Shown: positions 7,268 through 16,692, numbered from the stretch's first letter. The stretch is DNA of 64,000 bases from Oribacterium sp. WCC10 (GCF_900113415.1 NZ_FOPH01000008.1:90555-154554), one strand, 5' to 3'. Numbers and translations: made by a program. The notes: generated by a model not told the origin, from the sequence alone.

Positions 7268-9838
7268 TTATTTGTTATCTGCTGTAGCAGCCTTTGCAGC
7301 TGTACGTCCGGAAACGAAGATTTCAGTGATAGCGTTACCGCCTAGACGGTTACCACCGTGGATTCCTCCGGTTACCTCACCTGCTGCGTAGAGACCCTTG
7401 ATAACATTGCCGTCCTTATCAAGAACATGACGATCAACGTCAACAGATACACCACCCATTGTATGGTGAGTTGATGGAGCCATGAGACGTACACGAAGCT
7501 TAGCGTCATCAAGGTTGTATGTATCAGCCTTGTATGAACCGTCATCGTTCTTCTCCGCATCACCGATAAGTGCTGAGAACTGCTTCTTTGTAACATCCTT
7601 AGGCTGCTTACCGTTCATAATAGCCTGATCGTAATCCTTGATTGTCTCGATAACAGCATCAGCATCAGTATCAAAACCAATCTCCTTGAAGAGATCAGCA
7701 AGCTCACCGATTGTTCTTACATACTGTCTGCCCTCAACGTCCTCATCCTTATATGGATATGGTCCCGGGATAGGAACTGCTGCGTTTGCAATCTCGATGA
7801 ATACGCCCTTATGGCCTTTCCACTCGATACCATTCTTGAACTCACCAAGAGAAAGAACGTCACGCTCTGAAGTCTCATCTACGAAACGGTTGCCTGTTGT
7901 AGGATTGATGTAGATAGCATAATCTCCGCCACCGAATGCAAGATCACCATCATCTACCCATGAAATAGGCATAAGCTGTGTAAAGCCCTCACCGGTTGTT
8001 GCAGCACCTGCTGCCTCTGCCATCTTGATACCATCACCCTGAAGTGATGAACGGTTTGTTGTCTCAATGTTGTCATTGAGGAACTCACTTGACCAGTACT
8101 TGTTTGTCTCAACAACCTTTGAAATGTTAGCTGCGAAACCACCTGTTGCAAGGATAACACCCTTAGTTGCGTGAGCGGTTACAGGTGTACCATCGTACAT
8201 TGTAGCCTTAACGCCTGTTACACGACCGTCTTCAACGATAAGCTCATCAGCTGTTGTACGTGTCATGATCTTGTTAGCTTCGTTGGCATTCTTAAATGAT
8301 GTCATAGGAGCCATGAAATATGTTCCCCATCTTCCGCCGTACTCTTCAGGAGTTCCATCGCCATCAGCATCTACGTTGGCGCCGATGAACTGATTCTCTC
8401 TGTACCAGAGTGCACCGATAAGTGTAGGCTGTGTATCCTCAACAAATGTTGAACCCATAGACTCAAGCCATGGCTTGATATCCTGACCATCTGTGATGAA
8501 CTGTGAAACGAGATCTACATTACCATAGATCCACTCTGACTTGTCAGCACTCTGACGAAGTCCGCCATAGTATGTCTGGAAGATATGAAGGTTCAGAGTT
8601 GAGAAAAGTGTAAGATCAGACTCAGGTGTTCCTGCATCAAGCTTAGGCTGTGCCCAATCAAGATATGCCTTGATCTCCTTCTTGAGAGCCTGGAGTGTTG
8701 GAAGATAATCCTTAACAACACCATGCTTTGAAAGCTCTTCGATATCGCCGGCTACATACTCGTGATCCTTGTAGTAATCAGCATCAAACTCGTCCTCTGA
8801 CCAGTTAAGGATAGTCTTTAATTCATCGATACATCCCTGAACTGACTTAACCTTATTGTACTCATTGCCGTCGAAGCCCTTGCCTGTAGTTGCATCAGGA
8901 TTCTTCTCATCCCATACGAGATAAGGCATAACTGACTGATACTGACCACCGGATACAAGTGTATTACCACCGACTTCGGCATTCTTCTCAATAACGAGAA
9001 CTGTATTGCCATCCTGAGCTGCCTGAGCTGCTGCAGAGATACCTGCTCCACCTGCACCTACAACAACTACATCATAGGTCTCTTCGACAGCATCCTGAGC
9101 CTTAACCTCAACAGTGTTGGATGTAAATGCATCCTTGTTTGTTACACCTGCCTGGTCAGCTGCATCATTAACAGCTTCCTTGATGGCTCTTGATGAGAAT
9201 GTAGCGCCGGAAACACCGTCAACACCTGTTCCGTTTGCTGCGATGATATCATCTACAAGGATACCGAATGCAACATCACCAACATGCTCTGTTTCCTTTG
9301 ATTCCTTAACCTCGATGGCTGTGATATTCTTGTCATCGAATGTAACGTCAACAGTTACTTCTCCGTTGTAACCTGTTCCCTTACCTGTGTAAGTACCTGC
9401 TGTGAATGCAAGCTCTGCATCGTTAGAAGCAGCCTGACCTGTCTTTGCAGCCTCGATAGCCTTTGCTGCAGCTGCCTTAACACCGTTTGATGTCAATGTA
9501 GCGCCGGAAACACCATCGATTTCTGCTGACTGTGCATTCTTGATCTGATTTGCAAGTTCCTCAAGAGCAGCTCCACCTACTGTAGGTGTCTCATCATTGC
9601 CCTCGATTTCAACTCCTGTGATGTCGGTATCTGTCACTGTTACAGTAACGGTTACCTTTCCTCCGAAGCCCTGATCTGAACCGGAATATGTACCCGGAAC
9701 AAAGTTTCCTGATGCTGCAGGAGCTTCAGTAGCTGCAGCAGTTGATGCAGCTGTAGTCTCAGCAGCCTGCTGTGATGCGCAGGCGGTCATTGATGCCACA
9801 AGACCTACAGCCATTGCCCCCTTAAGAAATTTTTTCAT
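7268..9838 (-). CDS. Extracytoplasmic FMN/FAD flavoprotein reductase (fumarate reductase family), two FMN-binding domains
   Basis: 856 aa. It begins with a lipoprotein-type signal (MTAC, Cys20), then a Thr/Ala/Ser linker. Two FMN-binding domains follow, each ending in the flavinylation signature (DGVSGAT at about 108-114 and 207-213), whose threonine normally receives FMN from ApbE. From 255 on there is a FAD-binding succinate dehydrogenase/fumarate reductase domain (GAGGAG at 261-266). Catalytic-region motifs are NRFVDETSERD with the proton-transfer arginine, THHTMGG, and GIHGGNRLGGNA. In this family, outside-facing lipoproteins reduce fumarate, urocanate or similar enoates with electrons delivered across the membrane; the substrate here cannot be read from sequence. 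No heme motif is present. It has a strong promoter and its own terminator, so it is monocistronic. A paralogue lies at 30835-32964. Confidence 0.88.
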   Translation of the reverse strand: MKKFLKGAMAVGLVASMTACASQQAAETTAASTAAATEAPAASGNFVPGTYSGSDQGFGGKVTVTVTVTDTDITGVEIEGNDETPTVGGAALEELANQIKNAQSAEIDGVSGATLTSNGVKAAAAKAIEAAKTGQAASNDAELAFTAGTYTGKGTGYNGEVTVDVTFDDKNITAIEVKESKETEHVGDVAFGILVDDIIAANGTGVDGVSGATFSSRAIKEAVNDAADQAGVTNKDAFTSNTVEVKAQDAVEETYDVVVVGAGGAGISAAAQAAQDGNTVLVIEKNAEVGGNTLVSGGQYQSVMPYLVWDEKNPDATTGKGFDGNEYNKVKSVQGCIDELKTILNWSEDEFDADYYKDHEYVAGDIEELSKHGVVKDYLPTLQALKKEIKAYLDWAQPKLDAGTPESDLTLFSTLNLHIFQTYYGGLRQSADKSEWIYGNVDLVSQFITDGQDIKPWLESMGSTFVEDTQPTLIGALWYRENQFIGANVDADGDGTPEEYGGRWGTYFMAPMTSFKNANEANKIMTRTTADELIVEDGRVTGVKATMYDGTPVTAHATKGVILATGGFAANISKVVETNKYWSSEFLNDNIETTNRSSLQGDGIKMAEAAGAATTGEGFTQLMPISWVDDGDLAFGGGDYAIYINPTTGNRFVDETSERDVLSLGEFKNGIEWKGHKGVFIEIANAAVPIPGPYPYKDEDVEGRQYVRTIGELADLFKEIGFDTDADAVIETIKDYDQAIMNGKQPKDVTKKQFSALIGDAEKNDDGSYKADTYNLDDAKLRVRLMAPSTHHTMGGVSVDVDRHVLDKDGNVIKGLYAAGEVTGGIHGGNRLGGNAITEIFVSGRTAAKAATADNK

Positions 9839-9876
9839 TTTGCCTCCTAATTAAAGCACCTGTAAAATACTAATAT

Positions 9877-9906
9877 ATTATAAGCATAGTTAACAACAAA
9901 AGACAA
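9877..9906 (-). promoter_or_regulatory. Sigma-70-type promoter of flavin reductase gene
   Basis: On the minus strand TTGTCT (9901-9906), an 18-nt spacer and TATAAT (9877-9882), located 39 nt upstream of the start codon. An AGGAGG ribosome site follows. Confidence 0.75.
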
Positions 9907-10224
9907 ACCGAAAGCGGTTACAAATGAGCTTAAAAATGTAAAATGTTAACAATGTATCATTTTTATGCATAAATCGCAGCCGTAATTAGACACATTAGCA
10001 TATTTTTGGTGCATATATCACAAATTCCATCAATATTGGAGATTAATCCGTCCTCAATAATTCAATGAAAAGTAGATGATAATGTATTACCCACTTTCTT
10101 CAACAAACAAAAAAGCTTTCAAACGAAAGGATAAATCCTTTCATTGAAAGCTTTTTAATATCAGTATGAGGGTCATAGTATATTGGCCACTTATATGTTA
10201 CCGTCATGAACAGGTGACAGAAAC
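9907..10224. other. Intergenic region with bidirectional terminator
   Basis: Remainder of a 386-nt gap. Apart from the promoter at its left edge and the terminator at 10111-10155, I see only AT-rich sequence without an ORF or known RNA motif. Confidence 0.4.
10111..10155 (-). terminator. Terminator of NusG-II protein operon (symmetrical)
   Basis: AAAAGCTTTCA and TGAAAGCTTTT form the outer stem, AAAGGATAAATCCTTT the inner stem. The arms end in A and T runs, so it could act in both directions. It terminates the leftward 11634-10225 genes. Confidence 0.85.
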
Positions 10225-10677
10225 TCATTCAACCACAATGATGAGTCCATGCGGAAGGCATGTTATCGGAAAATCATAGTTTGATCCGCTGATCTTTCCT
10301 ATAGAAACGCAAACCTGATTACTACAGTTTGACTGAACTACGGATACTGCATTGTCCTTGACCTGCATAAGATTTATGTGATGTTTTGTTTCAAGGGCTT
10401 CATCTCCCATTGACTCAAGGGTTGTATCCATAGGAACCTCTGAAACTACACCATCCTTAATCATGTACATGGCATCCTTATCAAGAGGTGCTCTGAATAT
10501 CTCTCTGTCAACGTACTGTACAACCACCTGAAGCTGTGGCTCTGCCTCTGCTTCTGATTCCTTCTGTTTCTGTGTATTATAGCGACTGTAGGCCGAAAGG
10601 CCAAAAGCCGCAACGATGATAAGCAGTATAACTGCTATTACGATAATGTTTCTCTTCTTACTTATATTTTCCTGCAT
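10225..10677 (-). CDS. NusG domain II-containing membrane-anchored protein
   Basis: 150 aa. One N-terminal membrane anchor (about 10-28, IIVIAVILLIIVAAFGLSAY) is followed by a charged coil and, at 50-150, an extracytoplasmic NusG-II (formerly DUF1312) domain. The diagnostic end is SNCSNQVCVSIGKISGSN then FPITCLPHGLIIVV, with three cysteines. Proteins of this family often sit beside ApbE, FMN-binding and quinone-related genes in flavin-based extracellular electron transfer loci. The neighbour downstream on the same strand is the FMN-binding reductase, although a terminator and promoter separate them. The upstream methyltransferase-like gene ends 27 nt away, so the two are probably cotranscribed. 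A molecular role is not established. Confidence 0.8.
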   Translation of the reverse strand: MQENISKKRNIIVIAVILLIIVAAFGLSAYSRYNTQKQKESEAEAEPQLQVVVQYVDREIFRAPLDKDAMYMIKDGVVSEVPMDTTLESMGDEALETKHHINLMQVKDNAVSVVQSNCSNQVCVSIGKISGSNYDFPITCLPHGLIIVVE

Positions 10678-10704
10678 TTTTAACTCCGTAATAAAATTTT
10701 AGTG

Positions 10705-11634
10705 TCATATTAACACAATATCCTGAATAAGCATAATATATTTTCTACCCTGTTCCGGAAAAAAAGGCCATTCAAGAGTAGACTCTGTCAGTGAGATACT
10801 TCCTCCGGTATATCTTGTACGAATGTCCCTTATACATTGCCAGGCTCCCTCCACAGGATTCATGGGATCATATTCTGATGCAAGAAGTATACGCTTCCTT
10901 GCAGAATTTGAAATGGCAGTGTTGAGAAGGGGAATCAATCTGTCATCCACTTCTCGAATATGGTCATGAAACGGATCAGGATTTACTATTCTGCCGCTAA
11001 AAAGCTGTTCTGAAATATTACCTGCAAGTATATGCCAACAGTAGGAAATCATACTGAAAAGCTGACTGTGAAGGCCGGCTGCAATAATTGTATCGTAATG
11101 TTTTTCCGGAAGCACTGTCTCGAAATCAGTGAGATCCCTGTACATAAAGTTTTCAATCAACTGAAACTCCGAAAGAGATCTTGCTATAAACTCCCCTTCC
11201 GTAAGTGAATGACCTTTTTCGATAATGTACATATAAAGCCGGTTAAAAAAATGAGTGACCATCTCTTCAGTTATACCGGAGACAGACATTAGCTTAATAT
11301 CTATCCGGGAATCATGCGCCTTGTTCTGACGATTCAGCCCGGCAGTTATACTCTTCGTATCTATGTCTATAAGATCAATATGATCAAATGCTTCTGAAAG
11401 CCTGTTTATATCAAGATCATTGCAAGGACCGGCACCAAGAACAGCAAGCGTTCCCTTAGATCCTTCTTCAGGTCTTTTACTATCAACCCGGTCAACTGAC
11501 TGATTCGGCATCTTCCTGGCATTTTTCGTCGCAAGAACACAAGCTGTAAGCTCTTCACGATATGTTCTCCAGTTTTCGTATGCATCCGGTATGCTGAATT
11601 CCTGTTTTATACTATCAAAAATATTCATAGACAT
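10705..11634 (-). CDS. Putative class I SAM-dependent methyltransferase-like protein
   Basis: 309 aa, not assigned to a named family. Residues 60-100 carry a Rossmann/SAM-binding type pattern (TLAVLGAGPCNDLDI followed by HIDLIDIDTKSI with an acidic residue at the end of beta-2), and AAGLHSQL and ILLASEYDP could be later strands. No signal peptide or membrane segment is seen. The substrate is unknown. There is no convincing ribosome site before either candidate start (11634 or 11628). It precedes the NusG-II gene by 27 nt on the same strand, suggesting an operon. The methyltransferase call is a fold-level inference only. Confidence 0.5.
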   Translation of the reverse strand: MSMNIFDSIKQEFSIPDAYENWRTYREELTACVLATKNARKMPNQSVDRVDSKRPEEGSKGTLAVLGAGPCNDLDINRLSEAFDHIDLIDIDTKSITAGLNRQNKAHDSRIDIKLMSVSGITEEMVTHFFNRLYMYIIEKGHSLTEGEFIARSLSEFQLIENFMYRDLTDFETVLPEKHYDTIIAAGLHSQLFSMISYCWHILAGNISEQLFSGRIVNPDPFHDHIREVDDRLIPLLNTAISNSARKRILLASEYDPMNPVEGAWQCIRDIRTRYTGGSISLTESTLEWPFFPEQGRKYIMLIQDIVLI

Positions 11635-11686
11635 ATTGTAGTCGACTTTACAAAAAAATAAAGATTAAAAACACATCCATAACAGT

Positions 11687-11731
11687 CAAAAAAGCACTGT
11701 TGTTACCGAATATAACGGTTCAACAGTGCTT
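11687..11731 (-). terminator. Terminator of the alanine/glycine symporter gene
   Basis: On the minus strand AAGCACTGTTG pairs with CAACAGTGCTT around an 18-nt loop that can itself pair weakly (ACCG/CGGT), followed by TTTT. It is about 110 nt past the symporter stop. Confidence 0.85.
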
Positions 11732-11749
11732 AAATGTCCTACTAAAAAG

Positions 11750-11826
11750 TTAGTGTCAAAAACAATTTCACCAATAGATCAGCCACACAACATTTACCAC
11801 TCGCTCATTGGCAAAAATATACTTTT
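11750..11826. repeat. R2-like inverted half copies
   Basis: TTAGTGTCAAAAACAATTTC on the plus strand and, reversed, AAAAGTATATTTTTGCC on the minus strand resemble the core strings of R2. The match is partial and the boundaries are uncertain. Confidence 0.3.
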
Positions 11827-11840
11827 CAGGAATATACCAC

Positions 11841-13253
11841 TTATACTACATTTCGAAGTTTTATTTCCTGTTTCTTCTTGAGATGCCTTTTCTCGTAGTC
11901 GTTGAGTGAACGAACGGCTTCTTTTGAAAGAGGTATAAGCGCAATGAGATTGAATATAGTCATAAGACCTATACCTACATCTCCGAGATCCCATACGAAG
12001 GTGTATGCCGCAAGACAGCCTATAAAAAGGTTAACCAGTGAAAGCGCTTTGTATACGGTTTGTGAAGTCCAGTTATCTCCGAAAACATAAGCAACATTTG
12101 ACCTTGCATAGAAAAGTATGCCGAGGAAAGTTGAAAAGCAGAAAAGCCAAAGTGTTACTGCAATAAATATCACTCCTGCTTCTCCGAAGTGATATCTCAT
12201 TGCTGCCTGAAGAAGATCCATGCCGCTTAATCCGGCTGTAAAATCTTCAGGTGCAAGAAGCATCACAAATGCTGTACAGCTGCAGATGATAATGGTATCA
12301 ATAAAAACTCCCAACGCCTGCAGGAGACCCGACTTTACAGGATGATCAACATCCGCACTGGCTGAAGCGCAAGGTGCAGAACCTGAACCTGCTTCATTGG
12401 AGAAAAGTCCTCTCTTGACTCCGTTCATGAGAACAGAACCGAATCCTCCGGCCAAAGCCTGACGTACTCCGAAGGCTTCAGAGAATATACGTGAGAAAAC
12501 CTGCGGCAAAGATGAAAAATTATTGATAATCACAAACAGAGTAAGGAAAATATAGAATCCTGCCATAACAGGAACTATAACATCCAGAACCTTAACTGTA
12601 ACATTCTTCTTGAGAACTATATATGCTCCCGGGATGCAAAGTAAGATAGCCGTATAAAGCGGCGGTACATTGAATGCATTGTTGAGTGCTGAGGAAACAG
12701 AATTACCGATAACCTGACTTATACCACACCAGCAAAGAAGTCCGGAAAGTGCAAACAGCACAGCCATGATACTTTTCTTCTTTTTGCCTGCAAAAAGGTG
12801 ATGAATATAATATGCAGGACCTCCTCTGTATCCGCCGTATAGAGGATCTTCTTCTTTATACATTTGGGCGAGAGTTGCTTCAACAAAGGCTGTGGCAGAT
12901 CCTATGATTGCAGTAACCCACATCCAGAATATGGCACCTGCTCCGCCTGCTGAAACTGCAGCCACTACACCCACAAGATTGCCCATTCCGACACGGGTTG
13001 CCGTTGAAACAATCAATGTCTCAAGTCCTGAAACACTGCTCTTCTTTTCAGGATCCACATCCTTTTCAGCTGCCACTCTTATCATCTCCGGAAGTAAACG
13101 TATAGGCAGAAATCCGGTTATGATCATGCAGAAAAGCCCTGCCGGTATGAGAAGCATGATAAGAAGTGAAAGGCCGAGAGAAGAACCTCCCGGAAGAGGG
13201 ATATTGACTAAATCTCCCCAAAGAAAATTGTAAATAAGTTGAAATAACTGCAT
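11841..13253 (-). CDS. Alanine/glycine:cation symporter (AGCS family)
   Basis: 470 aa, the usual AGCS length, with about 10-11 hydrophobic membrane segments. Family signatures include GLETLIVSTATRVGMGNLVGV near the N-terminus, GGPAYYI, the NEAGSGSAPCASA substrate/cation region, and KKNVTVKVLDVIVP. It imports alanine, glycine or a related small amino acid with sodium (or protons). The ATG at 13253 is preferred over the upstream TTG at 13283 because homologues begin directly before the first membrane segment and AAGGAATGG lies upstream. A promoter at 13292-13319 and a downstream terminator make it monocistronic. No riboswitch was recognised in its leader. Confidence 0.9.
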   Translation of the reverse strand: MQLFQLIYNFLWGDLVNIPLPGGSSLGLSLLIMLLIPAGLFCMIITGFLPIRLLPEMIRVAAEKDVDPEKKSSVSGLETLIVSTATRVGMGNLVGVVAAVSAGGAGAIFWMWVTAIIGSATAFVEATLAQMYKEEDPLYGGYRGGPAYYIHHLFAGKKKKSIMAVLFALSGLLCWCGISQVIGNSVSSALNNAFNVPPLYTAILLCIPGAYIVLKKNVTVKVLDVIVPVMAGFYIFLTLFVIINNFSSLPQVFSRIFSEAFGVRQALAGGFGSVLMNGVKRGLFSNEAGSGSAPCASASADVDHPVKSGLLQALGVFIDTIIICSCTAFVMLLAPEDFTAGLSGMDLLQAAMRYHFGEAGVIFIAVTLWLFCFSTFLGILFYARSNVAYVFGDNWTSQTVYKALSLVNLFIGCLAAYTFVWDLGDVGIGLMTIFNLIALIPLSKEAVRSLNDYEKRHLKKKQEIKLRNVV

Positions 13254-13291
13254 ATTATAAAAACCATTCCTTATAGTAATCAACTCATTGA

Positions 13292-13319
13292 ATTATACAC
13301 TAGTACTTTAAAAAAGCAA
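13292..13319 (-). promoter_or_regulatory. Promoter of AGCS symporter gene
   Basis: On the minus strand TTGCTT (13314-13319), a 16-nt spacer and TATAAT (13292-13297). Confidence 0.6.
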
Positions 13320-13422
13320 AGTGTAACAGTGTAAAGTGTGTATGTGATTCATGTATTAGATTTAATGCACATCATAAATATAATTAATTGATTAATTCCA
13401 TTCTTCTGAAAACAGGACTGAA

Positions 13423-13454
13423 AAAGCTGCCATGACATTTAGTCAAAGCAGCTT
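13423..13454 (-). terminator. Terminator overlapping the helicase stop codon
   Basis: On the minus strand AAAGCTGC, which encodes the last codons of the helicase, pairs with GCAGCTTT followed by further T. The UGA stop lies inside the hairpin loop side of the 5' arm. Confidence 0.75.
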
Positions 13455-15683
13455 TAATAGATCATGTGAATACAGGAAATGAAGCTGTAATGAAGATTCC
13501 TTTCCTGTATCAAACCGTATCAATATTGTTCTGTTGTCAAGTGATATGATGGTTCCGTTTCCCATCTTTTTATGGACGACTCTTACTCCTTCAGCAAGTG
13601 AGTCTATAAATGCACGATATTCATCTTCCGAAAAATCTTTTACCGGTTTCGCTGATGATCTTTCCATATATGCCACAGGGGTTGATGCATTATATCTTAG
13701 TGTCGAAGTATATGTCACTGCTCCGCTACGCATAAAGAATCCCGGGTGATCTATAGCTCCCGCACTATGACCCGAAGTATCCGGCCTTCTCGTGTGACCT
13801 CTGTCGAATAGCTCATTCAGAAAAGTTGTATCCTCATTTTTATATTCAAATATAAAAAGATCCTTCTTTGCTCTGGTTAACCCGACATAGAAAAGTCTTC
13901 TTTCTTCCTCAAAGATTTTTAACTCCAAAAGGTCATCTCCACTTGCGGATTTACGTATAGAACTACTCTTCCATGCGATATCCGGGACCTCCTGAGGGAA
14001 TATTCCATCTATTGAATCAAGAAGATATACCGTCTCGTATTCAAGTCCCTTACTGCTGTGTATGGTTGACAGGATAAACGGGCAATCGGGATCATTATCC
14101 CTTTCTCTTAATATTTGCCGAAGTTCATTAAGCCTGTCAAGAAGTGATAACGGACTTTCCTCTCTATATGACAGGCTTTTTAAAATCATTATCTTACTGT
14201 CACTTATCTTACTCCTGTCCAGATAATCATTGTAACCCATCTGTCTTGTAATACGTCCTATAGCCTGATCAGCCTTATCTGAAAGTAGATTTTTTAGATT
14301 GAGTCTGATATCCTGAAGACTGTTTTCGGTTCCTCTCGGAAGCTTGCAGTATCTAAGTGCCGCATCAATGATCGGAATCTGATGTTTACGGCTTTCCATA
14401 CAAGCCTGTTGTGCCAATGCTTTCGAAAGATATGTTTTCATCTTATAGTAGATCTGCATAAACAGTTCTTCATCAGAAGGATTTTTCGCAAAATGTATGA
14501 TATGTGAAATATCTGTTATGGTACGATGTGTAAAGAACGTCAGGTCCATATTTTTCACACGATACGGCACTCCATTTCTTTCCAGCAGGTCGATAAGGGG
14601 AAGAATACTTTCATTATCTCTGTAAAGAACAGCAGTTTCACAGGTACAATCGGTTGCAACTTTGAGAAGATAGCTGTAGGCTGCATTCCTGCTCTTTAGT
14701 TCTATGTTTCTGATCACTCCAGTAGCCGGATTTTTGGTGAACATGGTTTTTTCGTGTCTCAGAACATTCATACCTATGAAATGCTGAGCCTTATCCACTA
14801 TATGTCTACCGGATCGAAAGTTTTCTTCCATGAGAAGAACCCGGGCACCCTTATGTTCTTTTTCAAAGTCGAGTAATGCTTCAGGATAAGCCGCTCTGAA
14901 ACCATATATACTCTGATCTTCATCTCCTACCATAAAAAGATTGCCACTCCCGGAAGCAAGTAGTTTGATTATCTCATGCTGTATCTTTGAAGTGTCCTGT
15001 GCCTCATCAACGGAGATATAGGGATATTTTGTTTGGAAATAATACAGCGTCTCAGGACTCCTCTGAAGTATCATCAGGGCATAAACCATCTGATCATCAT
15101 AATCCATGAGTCCACGATTTCTCATTTCTTCCTGATAAAGCCTGTATATCTCTGATATCTTTATCTCTTCCGCTTCATCAAGATGCTTTATCTCATCTGG
15201 TCCAAGCATCATGTTTTTAATATAGGTTATAAGAGATCTTACTGTTTTGAGATCACTTTCAGTAGCATATTCCTTTTCGACCTGCTGATAGATATGCCCC
15301 AGTAGTTCTGAGTTCATCCTGTCATCTGTCACCAGAGAAAATGCACTCTTACCTATCATTCTTCCATAGTAATTGATGATTCGGGCACATATTCCGTTTA
15401 TGGTTCTGAACTCAAGCCTTTCGGCATATTCGTCACCGAACAGACTTTTGAATCGCTCCGACATATCTTTTGTTGCCGAAACCGTGTAGGTTAATGTCAA
15501 AATCCTTTCAGGTTCAATGTGCTTTTCATATATCATAAAGCCAAGTCTTGCCACAAGGACTGTTGTCTTTCCTGACCCGGGAACGGCAAGAAGAAGTATG
15601 GCACCGTCTATTGAGTCTATTGCTGCTCTTTGCTGCTTTGTTGGTCTGATATTGTGTTCTAAAAGATGATTGTAAAAATTCAT
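13443..15683 (-). CDS. UvrD/PcrA-family superfamily 1 DNA helicase
   Basis: About 746 aa. It contains the superfamily 1A helicase motifs in order: Q motif (PTKQQRAAI), Walker A (AVPGSGKTT), motif II (VDEAQDTS), motif III (GDEDQSIYGFRAA), motif V (IHSSKGLEYETVYL) and motif VI (VGLTRAKKDL). It unwinds DNA 3' to 5' with ATP in repair or replication restart. The C-terminal 45 residues (VRVVHKKMGNGTII...) resemble the tudor/KOW-like end found in PcrA proteins. The usual main chromosomal UvrD or PcrA could be a different gene, so I do not give a symbol. ATG at 15683 is preferred; a TTG 9 nt upstream is also possible. Single-gene unit with its terminator at the stop codon. Confidence 0.92.
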   Translation of the reverse strand: MNFYNHLLEHNIRPTKQQRAAIDSIDGAILLLAVPGSGKTTVLVARLGFMIYEKHIEPERILTLTYTVSATKDMSERFKSLFGDEYAERLEFRTINGICARIINYYGRMIGKSAFSLVTDDRMNSELLGHIYQQVEKEYATESDLKTVRSLITYIKNMMLGPDEIKHLDEAEEIKISEIYRLYQEEMRNRGLMDYDDQMVYALMILQRSPETLYYFQTKYPYISVDEAQDTSKIQHEIIKLLASGSGNLFMVGDEDQSIYGFRAAYPEALLDFEKEHKGARVLLMEENFRSGRHIVDKAQHFIGMNVLRHEKTMFTKNPATGVIRNIELKSRNAAYSYLLKVATDCTCETAVLYRDNESILPLIDLLERNGVPYRVKNMDLTFFTHRTITDISHIIHFAKNPSDEELFMQIYYKMKTYLSKALAQQACMESRKHQIPIIDAALRYCKLPRGTENSLQDIRLNLKNLLSDKADQAIGRITRQMGYNDYLDRSKISDSKIMILKSLSYREESPLSLLDRLNELRQILRERDNDPDCPFILSTIHSSKGLEYETVYLLDSIDGIFPQEVPDIAWKSSSIRKSASGDDLLELKIFEEERRLFYVGLTRAKKDLFIFEYKNEDTTFLNELFDRGHTRRPDTSGHSAGAIDHPGFFMRSGAVTYTSTLRYNASTPVAYMERSSAKPVKDFSEDEYRAFIDSLAEGVRVVHKKMGNGTIISLDNRTILIRFDTGKESSLQLHFLYSHDLLKLL

Positions 15684-15786
15684 AGCACTCAATATATCAC
15701 ACAGCGGCTTTACTGCTCAAGAACAACATTTTTCTACTATTAATCTTATTAATGAAGCATTTAAGACGAAGTTTATCTTATGATGA

Positions 15787-15850
15787 AGCACATTTAACAC
15801 AGAAATGTGCGTTAGCGCCAATCTGTTAATGCTGATACTTTTGACACACA
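15787..15850 (-). repeat. R2 dispersed repeat, copy 2 (reverse orientation)
   Basis: Read on the minus strand: ATGATGTGTGTCAAAAGTAT, then GATTGGCGCTAACGCACATT, ending in the hairpin GCACATTT...AAATGTGC. The same order (GTGTCAAAA, GATT-GCGC-AACGCAC, hairpin) occurs at 25911-25970. Confidence 0.55.
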
Positions 15851-15884
15851 TCATCTTATAGATAGCTTTGGAGGAAAACAATAT

Positions 15885-16556
15885 ATGAGAATCAAGTCCT
15901 GGCTAATGCTTGTCTTAAGCATGATTTTAATCATTTGTACACTTGCCGGATGCATTGATAACAGTCCTAAATATGATACAGTTCAGGAACATGTAGACGC
16001 AGTAATGAGTGATATCAGGACAAAACCTTACGTTTTGAGAATTGATGATACTGCCGGTGCATCATATATATACGCTGAGGATGATTATTGTATCATGTAT
16101 CAACCAAGCCACAAAAACAAAGTCATTACACAATGTAATAAAATAGACGGCATATGGTATGTATATGGTTATATCATGAATGTTAAGGAAGACAAATACA
16201 GTTCCTTCACACCAAAGACATTTCTTGATGGAGATATCATTAAGGCAACATACATAGATCCGTTTTATGATGCAATCATACTTTCTGAGGAGAAGGATAA
16301 AGAAAAGGAAACTATGAAGATTTCCGTAGACTTTGGCGGAGCCGTAGAAACTTTCAGAGTAGATGTGAGCTATAAGAGCTTCATTGAATTTGAGAGAGAA
16401 TCCGTTCCTACTGATATTTATATGTACTATGACGGCACAAAGGATTATGCCAATATCGTAGAAGCCATACTAGGTGAGCTGATTTCAGCAGACAGTAAAG
16501 CCGGTGAGAATTTCAGGAAACGTACAGAAAATATACTAAACGGTAAAAAGAAGTAA
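15885..16556 (+). CDS. Hypothetical lipoprotein
   Basis: 223 aa. It has a clear lipoprotein signal: basic start, hydrophobic core MLVLSMILIICT and lipobox LAGC with Cys23. The mature part is mixed alpha/beta and charged, with a Lys/Glu-rich stretch SEEKDKEKE near 135 and a basic end NGKKK. I recognise no domain. A GGAGG ribosome site lies 10 nt upstream of the ATG. It is flanked by an R2 repeat upstream and a partial R1 repeat plus terminator downstream, and stands alone. No function can be proposed. Confidence 0.7.
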   Translation: MRIKSWLMLVLSMILIICTLAGCIDNSPKYDTVQEHVDAVMSDIRTKPYVLRIDDTAGASYIYAEDDYCIMYQPSHKNKVITQCNKIDGIWYVYGYIMNVKEDKYSSFTPKTFLDGDIIKATYIDPFYDAIILSEEKDKEKETMKISVDFGGAVETFRVDVSYKSFIEFERESVPTDIYMYYDGTKDYANIVEAILGELISADSKAGENFRKRTENILNGKKK

Positions 16557-16627
16557 TCATCATTAGCAATTGTCACAAATCGAACATCGAATCACCTTAC
16601 GAATAAATAAGGATATAACCTGCAAAT

Positions 16628-16692
16628 GAGGAAAGTACTCCGGTTTCGGAGACTCTGGGGAAATGCTGAGTATACCGGTATTTCCTTGGTTA
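16628..16692 (+). repeat. R1 dispersed repeat, copy C (right half)
   Basis: GTACTCCGGTTTCGGAGACT followed by CTGGGGAAATGCTGAGTATA and CCGGTATTTCC corresponds to the right third of R1 copy F (GTACCCCGACTCCGGAAG, then a GGAAAC...GTTTCC hairpin). Confidence 0.5.

Noticed and set aside
15781..15850. Riboswitch leader for the hypothetical lipoprotein
   Set aside because: The structured region is an R2 repeat copy in reverse orientation, shared with unrelated loci.
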